From: Bordetella pseudohinzii
Lineage (GTDB): Bacteria > Pseudomonadota > Gammaproteobacteria > Burkholderiales > Burkholderiaceae_B
Reading direction: 5' to 3'
Length of the DNA: 64,000 nucleotides
NCBI RefSeq assembly: GCF_000657795.2
Contig: NZ_JHEP02000004.1
Location: 186,001 to 250,000 of the forward strand
Part shown: positions 50,866 through 60,303 of the stretch, piece by piece
Layout: each line of letters begins with the position of its first letter
Numbering within the stretch: position 1 is the first letter of the stretch
The notes under the pieces: model-generated
Seen by the model: the letters and a program-made list of their open reading frames with translations, nothing else
What the model was told of the DNA's origin: nothing
Database searches by the model: none
Made by a program: the position numbers and the translations under genes

Positions 50866-51795
50866 CTAGACCCGGTCAATGATTTTTTCGCCGAACAGCC
50901 CTTGCGGACGGAACAGCAGGAAGACCAGCGCCAGCACGTAGGCGAACCAGATTTCGATGCCTCCGCCGACCAGCGAGCCCAGATACACTTCCGACAGTTT
51001 TTCTCCTACGCCGATGATCAGGCCGCCCAGGATGGCGCCGGGCACCGAGGTCAGGCCGCCCAGGATGACCACGGGCAGGGCCCGCAAGGCGGCCGTCGAC
51101 AGCGTGAACTGCACGCCGAACTTCGAGCCCCAGATGATGCCGGCCACCAGCGCGACCAGGCCCGCCACGCTCCAGACAATGACCCAGATGCGGTTGAGCG
51201 GGATGCCGATGGATTGCGCGGCCTGGTGGTCGTCGGCCACGGCGCGCAGCGCCCGGCCGGTCGAGGTGAACTGGAAGAACAGCGCCAGCGCGGCCACCAG
51301 CAGCGCGGCGATGAGCGCGGCGGTCAGGTCTTCGAGGTTGATGAGCAGGCCGCCTTCGAAGACGGAGTCCAACACCATCCAGGGTTCCTTGGGCATGCCC
51401 ACATTGATGGAGTAGACCGAACTGCCGAAGGTGATCTGGCCCAGCCCGTCCAGGAAGTAGCTGATGCCCAGCGTGGCCATGAGCAGGGTTGTCAGGTCCT
51501 GGTTGACCAGATGGCGCAGCACCAGGCGCTCGATCACCACGGCCAGCAGGAACATGATGGCCGCGCTCACGATGAAGGCCAACACATTGGCCACCAGCAT
51601 GTTCTCGAAGCCCAGCCACTGCGGTATCCACTCCGAGAAGCGGGCCATGGACAGGGCGGCCACCAGCACCATGGCGCCCTGGGCGAAATTGAAGACGCCC
51701 GAAGCCTTGAAAATGAGCACGAAGCCCAGGCCGATCAGCGAATACAGCATGCCGCTCATCAGCCCGCCCAGGAAAGTTTCCAGAAAGAATCCCAT
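50866..51795 (-). CDS. LivH-type ABC permease (system 1)
   Basis: A 309-residue inner-membrane permease of the LivH family, about eight hydrophobic segments. Conserved motifs are LIGLGFVLIFKASGVFNFAQGAMVLV near the N-terminus and STGRALRAVADDHQAAQSIGIPLNRI, the coupling helix. It starts 16 bp after livG, in the same transcript. Confidence 0.92.
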   Translation of the reverse strand: MGFFLETFLGGLMSGMLYSLIGLGFVLIFKASGVFNFAQGAMVLVAALSMARFSEWIPQWLGFENMLVANVLAFIVSAAIMFLLAVVIERLVLRHLVNQDLTTLLMATLGISYFLDGLGQITFGSSVYSINVGMPKEPWMVLDSVFEGGLLINLEDLTAALIAALLVAALALFFQFTSTGRALRAVADDHQAAQSIGIPLNRIWVIVWSVAGLVALVAGIIWGSKFGVQFTLSTAALRALPVVILGGLTSVPGAILGGLIIGVGEKLSEVYLGSLVGGGIEIWFAYVLALVFLLFRPQGLFGEKIIDRV

Positions 51796-51811
51796 CTCGT
51801 ATCCCGTCCGT

Positions 51812-52612
51812 TCAGCCGTGGGCCACGCCGAGATAGGCGCGGATCACATCAGGATTGCCCCGCACTTCGTCGGGCGTGCCGTCGCCGATCTTCTTGCCGT
51901 AGTCCAGCACCACGACCCGATCGGAGATGTCCATCACCACGCCCATGTCGTGCTCGATGAGGACGATGGTGGTGCCGAACTCATCATTGACGTCGAGGAT
52001 GAAGCGGCTCATGTCCTGCTTTTCCTCGATGTTCATGCCCGCCATGGGTTCGTCGAGCAGCAGCAGCCGAGGCTCCATGGCCAGCGCGCGGCCCAGGTCC
52101 ACGCGCTTTTGCAGGCCGTAGGGCAGGCGCCCGACAGGCACCTTGCGATAGGCCTGGATCTCCAGGAAGTCGATGATGTTCTCGACGAACTCGCGGTGCG
52201 CCATTTCTTCGCGCTCGGCCGGGCCCAGGCGCAAGGCCTGGGCCAGCAGGCCGCATTTCATGCGCAGGTTGCGGCCGGTCATGATGTTGTCCAGCACGCT
52301 CATGCCCTTGAAGAGCGCCAGGTTCTGGAAGGTGCGCGCGATGCCCATTTCGGCGGCGCGGCGCGGGTTCATGCGCGAGAAGCGCTCGCCGCGCAGCATG
52401 ATGCCGCCCTGCTGGGGCGTGTAGACGCCGTTGATGACGTTGAGCATGGAGCTCTTGCCGGCGCCGTTGGGTCCGATGATGGCGCGTATCTCATGTTCGC
52501 GCACATTGAAGGAAATATCCGTGAGCGCCTTGACGCCGCCGAAGGACAGCGAGATGTTCTGCATGTCCAGCATGACTTCGCCGATCTGCTGGTCGCGGGA
52601 GGAGAAGCTCAT
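51812..52612 (-). CDS. LivG-type ABC transporter ATP-binding protein (system 1)
   Basis: A 266-residue LivG-family ATPase: Walker A GPNGAGKSS near residues 51-59, LPYGLQKRVDLGRAL signature region, Walker B LLLLDEPMAGMN and IEHDM switch His. It begins 1 bp after the acyl-CoA synthetase stop, so it is co-transcribed. Unlike many LivG proteins the N-terminus carries about 20 extra residues (SFSSRDQQIGEVML). Confidence 0.92.
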   Translation of the reverse strand: MSFSSRDQQIGEVMLDMQNISLSFGGVKALTDISFNVREHEIRAIIGPNGAGKSSMLNVINGVYTPQQGGIMLRGERFSRMNPRRAAEMGIARTFQNLALFKGMSVLDNIMTGRNLRMKCGLLAQALRLGPAEREEMAHREFVENIIDFLEIQAYRKVPVGRLPYGLQKRVDLGRALAMEPRLLLLDEPMAGMNIEEKQDMSRFILDVNDEFGTTIVLIEHDMGVVMDISDRVVVLDYGKKIGDGTPDEVRGNPDVIRAYLGVAHG

Positions 52613-52613
52613 A

Positions 52614-54536
52614 TCAAGCGGCCTTGGCGGTGATGGCGGGATAGGTCTTGGCCGGGCAGATGCGCAGGTCGGCGGAAATCTTGCCGCTGCGGCCGTCCTC
52701 GAACTTGACCTCGGTTTCGATGAACTGGCTGTCCTTGCCGCTGTACAGCGCGTCGATCAGCACGCCGTATTTCTGGGCAATGAAGGCGCGGCGCACCTTG
52801 CGCGTGCGGGTCAGCTCGTCATCGTCCGGGTCCAGCTCCTTGTGCAGGATAAGGAAGCGGTGGATCTGGGAAGCGGCCAGGCGCGGGTCGTTGGCCAGAT
52901 CGGCGTTGACCTTCTCGACGCAATCGCGGATCAGGGCATAGACCTCGTCCTTGGCGGCCAGGTCGGTGTAGCCGGCATAGGGCAGGCCGCGGCGTTCGGC
53001 CCAGTTGCCAACGGCTTCCAGGTCGATGTTGATGAAGGCGCAGGCCTGGTCGCGGTCGGCGCCGAAGGCCACGGCTTCCTTGATATGCGGGAAGAACTTG
53101 AGCTTGTTCTCGATGTACTTGGGCGCGAACAGGCTGCCGTCGGCCAGCTTGCCCACGTCCTTGGCGCGGTCGATGATCTTGAGCTGGCCGTCGCTGTCCA
53201 GATAGCCCGCATCGCCCGTATGGAACCAGCCTTCGGCATCGCGCGCCTCGGCGGTGGCGGCCGGGTTGCGGTAGTACTCCTTGAAGAGCCCCGGGCTCTT
53301 GACCAGGATCTCGCCGCTGTCGGCCACGCGGATCTGCACGCCGTCGACAGGCGGGCCCACGGTGTCGTCGCGCACCTGGCCGTCGGGTTGCACGCAGACG
53401 AAGACCGAGGTCTCGGTCGAACCATACAGCTGCTTGAGATTGATGCCGATGGAGCGGTAGAAAACGAACAGGTCGGGGCCGATGGCCTCGCCGGCGGTAT
53501 AAGCCACCCGCACGCGGCTCATGCCCAGCGCATTGCGCAAGGGGCCATAGATCATGAGGTCGCCCAGCTTGTAGCGCAGCGCATCCCAGGCCGATACGGG
53601 CTCGCCGTCGAGGATGCGGGCGCCGACGCGGCGAGCCAGGTTCATGCAGGCGTGGAACAGCTTGCGCTTGAGGAGTCCGGCGTCTTCCATGCGGATCATC
53701 ACATGGGTCAGCAGCCCTTCGAGCACGCGCGGCGGCGCGAAGTAATAGGTCGGCCCGATGTCGCGCATATCGATGGGCACGGTGTCCGGCGATTCCGGAT
53801 GGTTGACGGTGAAGCCGGACACCAGCAGCTGGGTGTAGGAGAACATGTTCTGGCCTATCCAGGCGGGCGGCAGATAGGCCAGCACGTCTTCCTGGTCGCT
53901 CAGCTTCTCCATTTCGGCCACCGCCCGCGCGCGGTCGATGAGCGCATGATGGGTCAGCACGACGCCCTTGGGCTTGCCGGTGGTGCCGGAGGTGTAGAAC
54001 ATGGCCGCCGTATCGTCGGGCCGCACGGCGCGCGCGGCCTGCAGGTAGAAGTCCGGGTGGGCCTGCGCGTGTTGGCGTCCGGTTTCTTCCAGCGCCTCAT
54101 AGGACTGCAACAGCGCGTCGTGGTAGTGACGCATGCCGCGCGGATCGTCATAGACCACGGCCTTGAGCGCGGGACATTGCGCGCGCACTTCCAGCATCTT
54201 GTCGACTTGCTCCTGGTCTTCGACGATCGCCACGCTGATCTCGGCGTCCTGCAGCACGTAGACCATTTCCTGGGCCGCCATCATGGCGATGTACAAGCGG
54301 GGCCGGTTTTCGCCGATGACGGCGATGTGCTTGCCCGGGCCGATGCCCAGGGCCGCCAGCCCATGGGCCAGCAGGCGCACATGCTCGGCCACGTCGGCCC
54401 AGCTTAGGGTTTGCCATATGCCCAGGTCTTTTTCGCGGATCGCGGGGCGCGATGGGCGCACGCTGGCATGTTCGAGCAGGAGCGCAGGAAAGGTCTGCGC
54501 CGCCGCCGGGCGGGCCGGGGGCTGGGAATGTGCCAC
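52614..54536 (-). CDS. AMP-forming long-chain acyl-CoA synthetase-type ligase
   Basis: A 640-residue AMP-binding enzyme of the long-chain acyl-CoA synthetase (FAA1/CaiC-like) group. Motifs include the P-loop FYTSGTTGKPKG, YGSTETSVF, GWFHTGDAGYLDSDGQLKIIDRAKD and the C-terminal lid PKYIENKLKF. It should activate a fatty or aromatic acid to its CoA ester. It is the first gene of a seven-gene unit: synthetase, LivG, LivH, LivM, binding protein, LivF, PaaK-like ligase. The gap upstream (165 bp) separates it from a divergent Crp-type regulator. Confidence 0.9.
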   Translation of the reverse strand: MAHSQPPARPAAAQTFPALLLEHASVRPSRPAIREKDLGIWQTLSWADVAEHVRLLAHGLAALGIGPGKHIAVIGENRPRLYIAMMAAQEMVYVLQDAEISVAIVEDQEQVDKMLEVRAQCPALKAVVYDDPRGMRHYHDALLQSYEALEETGRQHAQAHPDFYLQAARAVRPDDTAAMFYTSGTTGKPKGVVLTHHALIDRARAVAEMEKLSDQEDVLAYLPPAWIGQNMFSYTQLLVSGFTVNHPESPDTVPIDMRDIGPTYYFAPPRVLEGLLTHVMIRMEDAGLLKRKLFHACMNLARRVGARILDGEPVSAWDALRYKLGDLMIYGPLRNALGMSRVRVAYTAGEAIGPDLFVFYRSIGINLKQLYGSTETSVFVCVQPDGQVRDDTVGPPVDGVQIRVADSGEILVKSPGLFKEYYRNPAATAEARDAEGWFHTGDAGYLDSDGQLKIIDRAKDVGKLADGSLFAPKYIENKLKFFPHIKEAVAFGADRDQACAFINIDLEAVGNWAERRGLPYAGYTDLAAKDEVYALIRDCVEKVNADLANDPRLAASQIHRFLILHKELDPDDDELTRTRKVRRAFIAQKYGVLIDALYSGKDSQFIETEVKFEDGRSGKISADLRICPAKTYPAITAKAA

Positions 54537-54701
54537 GTTGTCTCCTCCGGTTTGGGCGGGGGACGGGAGTGTTGCGAGCTAGGCTTCCCGACCTGCGCTT
54601 GACCAGTTCGTTTTAGATTTACGGCAGGAGTTAAGGTATAAGGTTGGGTCGCCGCCAACTGTCACCATCACGACATTCAAGGACCATTTAGGGTATTCCC
54701 G

Positions 54702-55400
54702 ATGCAGCTCGCCGATTCGCTACATCTCGCCGCCGCCTGGTTTCGCACGCTGGACAGCGAACAGCGCGCGCGCGTCGAGCGCGATGTCTCGGTGCAGCAT
54801 GTCCAGGCTGGCACGATCATAGAGCGTAAAGGCGAGCTCGCCCAGGCATGGATAGGCGTGCTCGCGGGCTTGGTGAAAGTCTCGGTGGGCAACGCCGAAG
54901 GCAAGGTGGCCTCGCTGACCGGCGTGCCCGCCGGCGGCTGGATAGGCGAAGGCTCGCTGCTCAAGCGCGAGGTGCGCAAATACGATGTGGTGGCCTTGCG
55001 CGATTCGGTGGTGGCGCGCCTGCCCTCGGCTACCTTCGAGTGGCTGCTCGACAGCAGCATCCCCTTTAACCGATACCTGCTGCATCAGTTGAACGAGCGC
55101 GTGGCGCAATTCATCGGCAAGGCCGAGTATGACCGCCTGCTCGATCCCGATGCGCGCGTGGCGCGCTGCCTGGCGGAGCTCTTCAATCCCCTGCTGTATC
55201 CCGGCATGGGCATGCGCCTGGCCATCACCCAGGAAGAAGTCGGCTATCTGGCGCGCGTTTCGCGCCAGCGCGCCAACCAGGCCCTGCGCAAGCTCGAAGG
55301 CGCGGGCCTGCTCAAGGTCGAGTATGGCGCGGTGCGGGTCATGGACCTCGAGGGCCTGAAGCACTACGGCGCGGATCGCGCGGCCATCGACGAAGACTGA
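54702..55400 (+). CDS. Crp/Fnr-family transcriptional regulator
   Basis: A 232-residue Crp/Fnr regulator: N-terminal cyclic-nucleotide-binding-like domain (HVQAGTIIERKGELAQAWIGVLAGLVKVSV), dimerisation helix, and C-terminal winged helix-turn-helix (ITQEEVGYLARVSRQRANQALRKLEGAGLLKVEYGAVRVMDLEGL). It lacks the Fnr N-terminal Cys cluster, so it is not a classic oxygen sensor; the effector is unknown. It is divergent from the acyl-CoA synthetase operon and is the likely regulator of it. Confidence 0.88.
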   Translation: MQLADSLHLAAAWFRTLDSEQRARVERDVSVQHVQAGTIIERKGELAQAWIGVLAGLVKVSVGNAEGKVASLTGVPAGGWIGEGSLLKREVRKYDVVALRDSVVARLPSATFEWLLDSSIPFNRYLLHQLNERVAQFIGKAEYDRLLDPDARVARCLAELFNPLLYPGMGMRLAITQEEVGYLARVSRQRANQALRKLEGAGLLKVEYGAVRVMDLEGLKHYGADRAAIDED

Positions 55401-55427
55401 TCGCGCCTGTCGGCCGGCGTGTTGAAA

Positions 55428-55466
55428 CCGGCCCGCGGCCGGTTGGCGGCAGCGGGCCGGTTTTTT
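55428..55466 (+). terminator. Intrinsic terminator of the Crp/Fnr gene
   Basis: CCGGCCCGC (55428-55436) pairs with GCGGGCCGG (55452-55460) across a 15-nt loop, followed by six T. It lies about 27 bp after the regulator stop. Confidence 0.88.
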
Positions 55467-55504
55467 CGGCTTGAGATACGCGGCCGCCGGGGCAGCCGCG
55501 TATC

Positions 55505-56227
55505 TCAGTGGCCGCCGCCCAGATAGGCGGCGATCACGGCCGGGTCGTGCTTGAGCTGCTCGGCCGGCCCGTGCACCGAGATGCGTCCGTTTTCGAGCAC
55601 ATAGCCATAGTCGGCGACGTTCAGCGCGGCGGCGGCGAATTGTTCCACCAGCAGCATGGTCACGCCCTGTTCCTTGAGGCGCGCGATGATGCGGAAGACC
55701 TCTTCGACCAGGATGGGCGCCAGGCCCATGGACGGCTCGTCCAGGAGCACCAGCTCGGGATTGAGCATGATGGCGCGCGCCATGGCCAGCATCTGCTGCT
55801 CGCCGCCCGACAGGGTGCCGGCCAGTTGGTCGCGGCGCTCTTTCAGGCGCGGAAACAGATCCATGGCCCGGCCCAGATCGGCCTGGACGTCGCCGCGCGG
55901 GCGGCTGCCCGTCAGACGCGGGAAAGCGCCCAGCAGGAGGTTGTCGGTGACCGACAGGGTGGGAAAGACGCGCCGCCCTTCGGGCGAGTGGGCCAGGCCC
56001 AGGCGCGCGATGCGGAAGGACTCCTGTCCGGCGATGGCGCGGCCGTCGAGGGTGATTTCACCAGCCGTGGGCCGGATCATGCCCGACAGCGCGCGCATGG
56101 TGGTGGTCTTGCCCGCGCCGTTGGAGCCGATCAGGGTAACGACCTTGGCCTTGGGCACGTCCAGGCTGATGCCATGCAGCACCTTGACCTTGCCGTAACC
56201 CGCTTCGAGATTCTTCACAGATAGCAT
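55505..56227 (-). CDS. livF: LivF-type ABC transporter ATP-binding protein (system 2)
   Basis: A 240-residue LivF-type ATPase: Walker A GSNGAGKTT (near residues 32-40), signature LSGGEQQML, Walker B LVLLDEPSMGLAP. Typical LivF length. Last gene of a compact liv operon (livK-livH-livMG-livF on the minus strand), with 21 bp between it and the fused gene. Confidence 0.93.
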   Translation of the reverse strand: MLSVKNLEAGYGKVKVLHGISLDVPKAKVVTLIGSNGAGKTTTMRALSGMIRPTAGEITLDGRAIAGQESFRIARLGLAHSPEGRRVFPTLSVTDNLLLGAFPRLTGSRPRGDVQADLGRAMDLFPRLKERRDQLAGTLSGGEQQMLAMARAIMLNPELVLLDEPSMGLAPILVEEVFRIIARLKEQGVTMLLVEQFAAAALNVADYGYVLENGRISVHGPAEQLKHDPAVIAAYLGGGH

Positions 56228-56248
56228 TGTCGATGTCTCCGGCGGGCG

Positions 56249-58171
56249 TCAGGCGGTCGCGCCGCCCAGGTAGGCTTCGATGACCTTGGGGTTTTGCTGG
56301 ATCTCGCCGGGCAGGCCCTCGGCGATCTTCTGGCCGAAGTCCAGCACCGATACGGTGTCGCACACGCTCATGACCACGTCCATATGGTGTTCGATGAGGA
56401 TGAGCGTGATGCCGTGGTCGCGCACCTTGCGGATGATGACCAGCAGCTCGGCGATGTCGGGCGCGGTCAGGCCGGCGGCGGGTTCGTCCAGCAGCAGCAG
56501 TTGCGGATCCAGGGCCAGCGCGCGGGCGATCTCCAGCAGCCGCTGCTTGCCATAGGGCAGGTTGCGGGCCTCCTCGCCGGCGTATTCGGCCAGGCCGACG
56601 AACTCCAGCAGCGCCAGGGCGCGGGCGCGCGCCTGCTGTTCTTCGTTCTTCCAGCGGGCGGTGCGCAGCGCGATATTGGCCAGACCGGTCGTGAAGCTGT
56701 GGTGCAGGCCCACCAGCACGTTCTCCAGCGCCGTCATCTCGCCGAAGAGCTGCACGTTCTGGAAGGTGCGCGCCACGCCATTGGCGGCGATGTCGGCCGG
56801 CGTCAGCCCCACCAGCGAGCGGCCCGAGAAGGACACGCTGCCGGCCGTGGGCACGTAGATGCCGGTCAGGACGTTCATCATGGTGCTCTTGCCCGAGCCG
56901 TTGGGGCCGATCAGACCGTGGATGGTGCCGCGCTTGACGGTCAGGTCCACCTGGTTGAGCGCCTTCAGGCCGCCGAACTGCATAAGCACGCCCTGGGCCT
57001 GCAGCAGGGTCTCGGCGGGGCCGGCCGCGGCCGCGGGCACGGCGTCGGCGTGGTTGGCGAGTTCCGTCTTGACCGACAGCGCCGTGCGCCGGGTCGAGAA
57101 GAAGAGGTTGCGCACGAAGCCCACGATGCCGTCGGGCAGGTAGTACACGACAAAGAGAATCATCACGCCGAAGATGCTCAGTCGCCAGTCGGTGACGGCA
57201 TCCAGCCAATAGGCGAACACGGCCAGCGCGATGGTGCCGACGACCGGCACGGCCACGCGCCGCGGCTGGGCCTGGCCGCGCGCCACCGCCGCGGCGCAGC
57301 CCGCGGTCACCAGGATGGCGACGGCCAGCGCGATCAGGCGGAAAGTGCCGATGTCATCCAGCATCTTGGGCAGCAGCACGATGATGGAGGCGCCGAGGAT
57401 GGCGCCGGTGCGCGTCTTGCGCCCGCCCATGATGATGGCCAGCAGGAACAGGATGGTGAGTTCGAAGTTGTAGGTATTGGGCGAGATGTATTGCTCGGAA
57501 TACGAGTACAGCGCGCCGGCCAGGCCGGCGAAGCCGGCGCTGATCACGAAGGCGATCACCTTGTGGCGGTAGACCGATACGCCCATGCAATCCGAGGCGA
57601 TAGGGCTGTCGCGCAAGGCCTCGAAGGAGCGGCCCAGGTGCGACTTGAGGATGCGGTGCACCACGATGAGCGACAGCACCAGCAGCAGGGCGACGAGCCA
57701 GAAGTACTCCTGTTTGTCGAGCACATGGCCGCCGAAGGCGGGCTTGTTGATCTTGATGCCCAGCGGCCCTTCGGTCAGGAAGGTCATCTCGTTGATGAGA
57801 ATCTGGATGATGGTGCCGAAGGCCAGCGTCACCATGGCCAGATAAGGGCCGGTGACGCGCAGCGCGGGCAGCGCCAGGACGGCGCCGAAGGCCGCCGCGA
57901 TGACGATGGCCGCCGGCAGCGTCACCCAGATAGGCATCTGTAGATGGAAGACCAGCACGCCGGCCACGTAGGAGCCGACGCCGAACAGGCCGGCATGGCC
58001 CAGCGATACCTGTCCGGTATAACCCACCACGATGTCGAGCCCGAACAGCAGGATCGAGTAGATCATGATGGTTTCGATGAGGTGCAGATAATAGGTGTTG
58101 GTCACGCCCAGCGGGATGGCCGCCAGGCAGGCCAGGGCCACGACGGCCAGGACACGGTGCAAGGGTTTCAT
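56249..58171 (-). CDS. Fused LivM-LivG: permease and ATPase in one chain
   Basis: A 640-residue fusion. Residues about 1-350 form a LivM permease (IVVGYTGQVSLGHAGLFGVGSYVAG, LGRSFEALRDSPIASDCMGVSVYRHK coupling region, many hydrophobic segments). A linker rich in Ala/Pro (about 365-385) follows, then a LivG-type ATPase with Walker A GPNGSGKST, LPYGKQRLLEIARAL and Walker B LLLLDEPAAGL. Such fusions are common in Bordetella-type genomes. It begins 5 bp after livH. It would give a two-subunit permease core with separate LivH and LivF. Confidence 0.93.
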   Translation of the reverse strand: MKPLHRVLAVVALACLAAIPLGVTNTYYLHLIETIMIYSILLFGLDIVVGYTGQVSLGHAGLFGVGSYVAGVLVFHLQMPIWVTLPAAIVIAAAFGAVLALPALRVTGPYLAMVTLAFGTIIQILINEMTFLTEGPLGIKINKPAFGGHVLDKQEYFWLVALLLVLSLIVVHRILKSHLGRSFEALRDSPIASDCMGVSVYRHKVIAFVISAGFAGLAGALYSYSEQYISPNTYNFELTILFLLAIIMGGRKTRTGAILGASIIVLLPKMLDDIGTFRLIALAVAILVTAGCAAAVARGQAQPRRVAVPVVGTIALAVFAYWLDAVTDWRLSIFGVMILFVVYYLPDGIVGFVRNLFFSTRRTALSVKTELANHADAVPAAAAGPAETLLQAQGVLMQFGGLKALNQVDLTVKRGTIHGLIGPNGSGKSTMMNVLTGIYVPTAGSVSFSGRSLVGLTPADIAANGVARTFQNVQLFGEMTALENVLVGLHHSFTTGLANIALRTARWKNEEQQARARALALLEFVGLAEYAGEEARNLPYGKQRLLEIARALALDPQLLLLDEPAAGLTAPDIAELLVIIRKVRDHGITLILIEHHMDVVMSVCDTVSVLDFGQKIAEGLPGEIQQNPKVIEAYLGGATA

Positions 58172-58176
58172 CGGCT

Positions 58177-59052
58177 TTACACCTTCTTGATCGCGGTCTT
58201 GCCGAACAGGCCGGCGGGTTTGAAGGTCAGCACCAGGAGCAGCAGCACGAGGCCGGGAACATCCTTGTAGCCGGTCGACAGATAGAAGCCGGTGGTGGTC
58301 TCGGCGATGCCCAGGATGAGGCCGCCCACGACCACGCCCATGCCGCTGGACAGCCCGCCGATAATGGCCACGGCGAAGGCCTTCAGGCCCAGCACCGCGC
58401 CCATGGTGGCGCCGGTCAGGGTGAGGGGCGCGACGAGCACGCCGGCGAATGCCGCCGTCAGCGACGACATGGCGTAGGAAAAGGTGATGACCAGACCGGT
58501 GCTGATCCCCATCAGGCCGGCGGCATCGCGATCATTGGAGGTGGCGACGAAGGCCTTGCCGTAGATCGACTTGCGGTTGAACAGCTCCACCAGGAGCATC
58601 ATGGCCAGCGCGCCGAACACCACCAGCAGTTCCATGGGCAGCACATTGGCGCCCAGGACCTTCAGCGGCGCCTCGGGCAGCGGCGACGGAAAGCGCAGGT
58701 CATCGCGGCCCCAGACGTTCTCGGCCACGTTGCGGAAGATGATGCCCAGGGCGATGGTGGCCATGATCCAGCCGAACTCGGAGCGCGTCTTGATGGCCGG
58801 CCGCACGCCGACCCGTTCGACGAACATGCCCTGCAGGAAACCGAAGACGCAGACGATGGGAATCATGACCCAGTAGTTCACGCCCAGGCCCACCAGCGTC
58901 AGGCCGACCAGCGCGCCCAGCATCAGGGCTTCCCCCTGGCCGAAGTTGAGCGTGCCGGATGTGGCAAAGGTGAGCTGATATCCGAACGCTATGACGGCAT
59001 AGATCATGCCCAGCGCGATACCGCTGTAGATAAGCTGTAGAAGAATCATCAT
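58177..59052 (-). CDS. livH: LivH-type ABC permease (system 2)
   Basis: A 291-residue inner-membrane permease with the LivH motifs GLGMIYAVIAFGYQLTFATSGTLNFGQGEALMLGA-type N-terminus and KSIYGKAFVATSNDRDAAGLMGIS (coupling loop). About eight hydrophobic segments. It follows livK after 87 bp containing a strong hairpin. Confidence 0.93.
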   Translation of the reverse strand: MMILLQLIYSGIALGMIYAVIAFGYQLTFATSGTLNFGQGEALMLGALVGLTLVGLGVNYWVMIPIVCVFGFLQGMFVERVGVRPAIKTRSEFGWIMATIALGIIFRNVAENVWGRDDLRFPSPLPEAPLKVLGANVLPMELLVVFGALAMMLLVELFNRKSIYGKAFVATSNDRDAAGLMGISTGLVITFSYAMSSLTAAFAGVLVAPLTLTGATMGAVLGLKAFAVAIIGGLSSGMGVVVGGLILGIAETTTGFYLSTGYKDVPGLVLLLLVLTFKPAGLFGKTAIKKV

Positions 59053-59095
59053 GTATGCGCAGTGAGAACCCCGGCCCGCGCGCCGAGCGGATACC

Positions 59096-59119
59096 GCGCG
59101 GGCCCGTGCGGGCCCGCGC
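59096..59119 (-). other. Stable intercistronic hairpin between livK and livH
   Basis: A 10-bp perfect stem GCGCGGGCCC/GGGCCCGCGC with a 4-nt loop and no T-tract. It lies just after the livK stop, the usual place for a hairpin that protects the abundant binding-protein message from 3' exonucleases and lowers downstream permease expression. Confidence 0.7.
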
Positions 59120-59139
59120 TGCGGTAGACAGCTTGTGTA

Positions 59140-60303
59140 TTACTTGGCCTTGACGACCCGGCCGCCCTTGACCTCGCCGATCACGACTTCTTTCTCGGTG
59201 ATGGCGTCGTGGTTGTCGTGGCTGAAGGGCTTGTTGTAGGTCATCACCACACCCTCGACCGGGGTCTGGAGGTTTTCCAGGGCTTCGCGCACCTTGGGAC
59301 CTTCGGTGCTGCCCGCCTGCTTGATGGCCGCGGCCAGCAGGTAGATGGAGTCATAGCCCTGGGCCGCCGACACCGGAGAGTCGATGCGGTTGTTCTTGGG
59401 CTTGAACTTGGCCAGGTAGGCGTCGATGAAAGCCTTGCGGCGCGGCGTGTCCGGATCCTGGATGAAGGTTTGCGGCATGCGCGCGCCTTCGCCGTTGGCG
59501 CCGGAGTTGTCGATGTAGTTCGCCATGGACAGCGTCCAGCTGCCGATGATGGGCACCTTCCAGCCGAGCTTGGCCATGCCGTTGGCGATCTGGGCCAGTT
59601 CGGGGCCGATGCCGTAGGTCAGGACGGCTTCGGCGCCGGCTTCCTTGGACTTGAGCAGCTGGGCCGTCATGTCCACGTCCTTGATGTTGAACTTCTCGAC
59701 GGCCACGGGCTTGATGCCCTTGGAGGCCAGGGCTTTTTCGAGGTCTTCGCGGCCGAGCTGGCCGTAGTTGGTCGAGTCGGCCAGGATGGCGACCTTCTTG
59801 AAGCCGCGGCGGGCGACGGCCTCTTCGACGATCATGGGCGCCTGGATGCTGTCATGCGCCGCGTTGCGGAAGACGTAGTTGTCCGGGTACTCCGGCGCCT
59901 TGAACTGGTGGGTGATCACGCTGCCGGTGGCGACGTTGTTCATCACCGGGATCTTGGCGTCCTGGTAGAAGCGCTGCGAGGCCAGGGCCACGCCGGTGTT
60001 GATGTAGCCCACCGTGGCGACCACGCGCTCCTTGTTGATGAGCTCCTGGGCGATCTGCACGCCGCGTTCGTTCTTGGCTTCGTCGTCGCGCTCGACGCCG
60101 ACCAGCTGGCGGCCGAGCACGCCGCCGTTCTTGTTGATTTCTTCGATGGCCAGGCGCACGCCGTCGCGCATGCTCACGCCCATGGAAGAAGAACCGCCGG
60201 TGTAGGGACCGGCCACGCCGATCTTGATGGGGTCTGCCGCGTAGGCTCCCGCCGAGAGGGCGAGCGTCAGGGTACCGGCAAGCAGCTTCAAACGAAAGTC
60301 CAT
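59140..60303 (-). CDS. livK: LivK-type branched-chain amino-acid-binding protein (system 2)
   Basis: A 387-residue periplasmic binding protein. It has a signal peptide (cleavage AYA-ADPIK, near residue 23) and the family core IGVAGPYTGGSSSMGVSMRDGVRLAIEEINKNGGVLGRQL. GGAGACATC before ATG 60303 fixes the start; the 12 upstream codons are not used. It should deliver branched-chain or related amino acids to LivH-LivMG-LivF, the genes that follow. Confidence 0.92.
   Translation of the reverse strand: MDFRLKLLAGTLTLALSAGAYAADPIKIGVAGPYTGGSSSMGVSMRDGVRLAIEEINKNGGVLGRQLVGVERDDEAKNERGVQIAQELINKERVVATVGYINTGVALASQRFYQDAKIPVMNNVATGSVITHQFKAPEYPDNYVFRNAAHDSIQAPMIVEEAVARRGFKKVAILADSTNYGQLGREDLEKALASKGIKPVAVEKFNIKDVDMTAQLLKSKEAGAEAVLTYGIGPELAQIANGMAKLGWKVPIIGSWTLSMANYIDNSGANGEGARMPQTFIQDPDTPRRKAFIDAYLAKFKPKNNRIDSPVSAAQGYDSIYLLAAAIKQAGSTEGPKVREALENLQTPVEGVVMTYNKPFSHDNHDAITEKEVVIGEVKGGRVVKAK

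Noticed and set aside
52431-54407. 658-codon plus-strand open frame
   Set aside because: Antisense shadow of the acyl-CoA synthetase gene with low-complexity composition.
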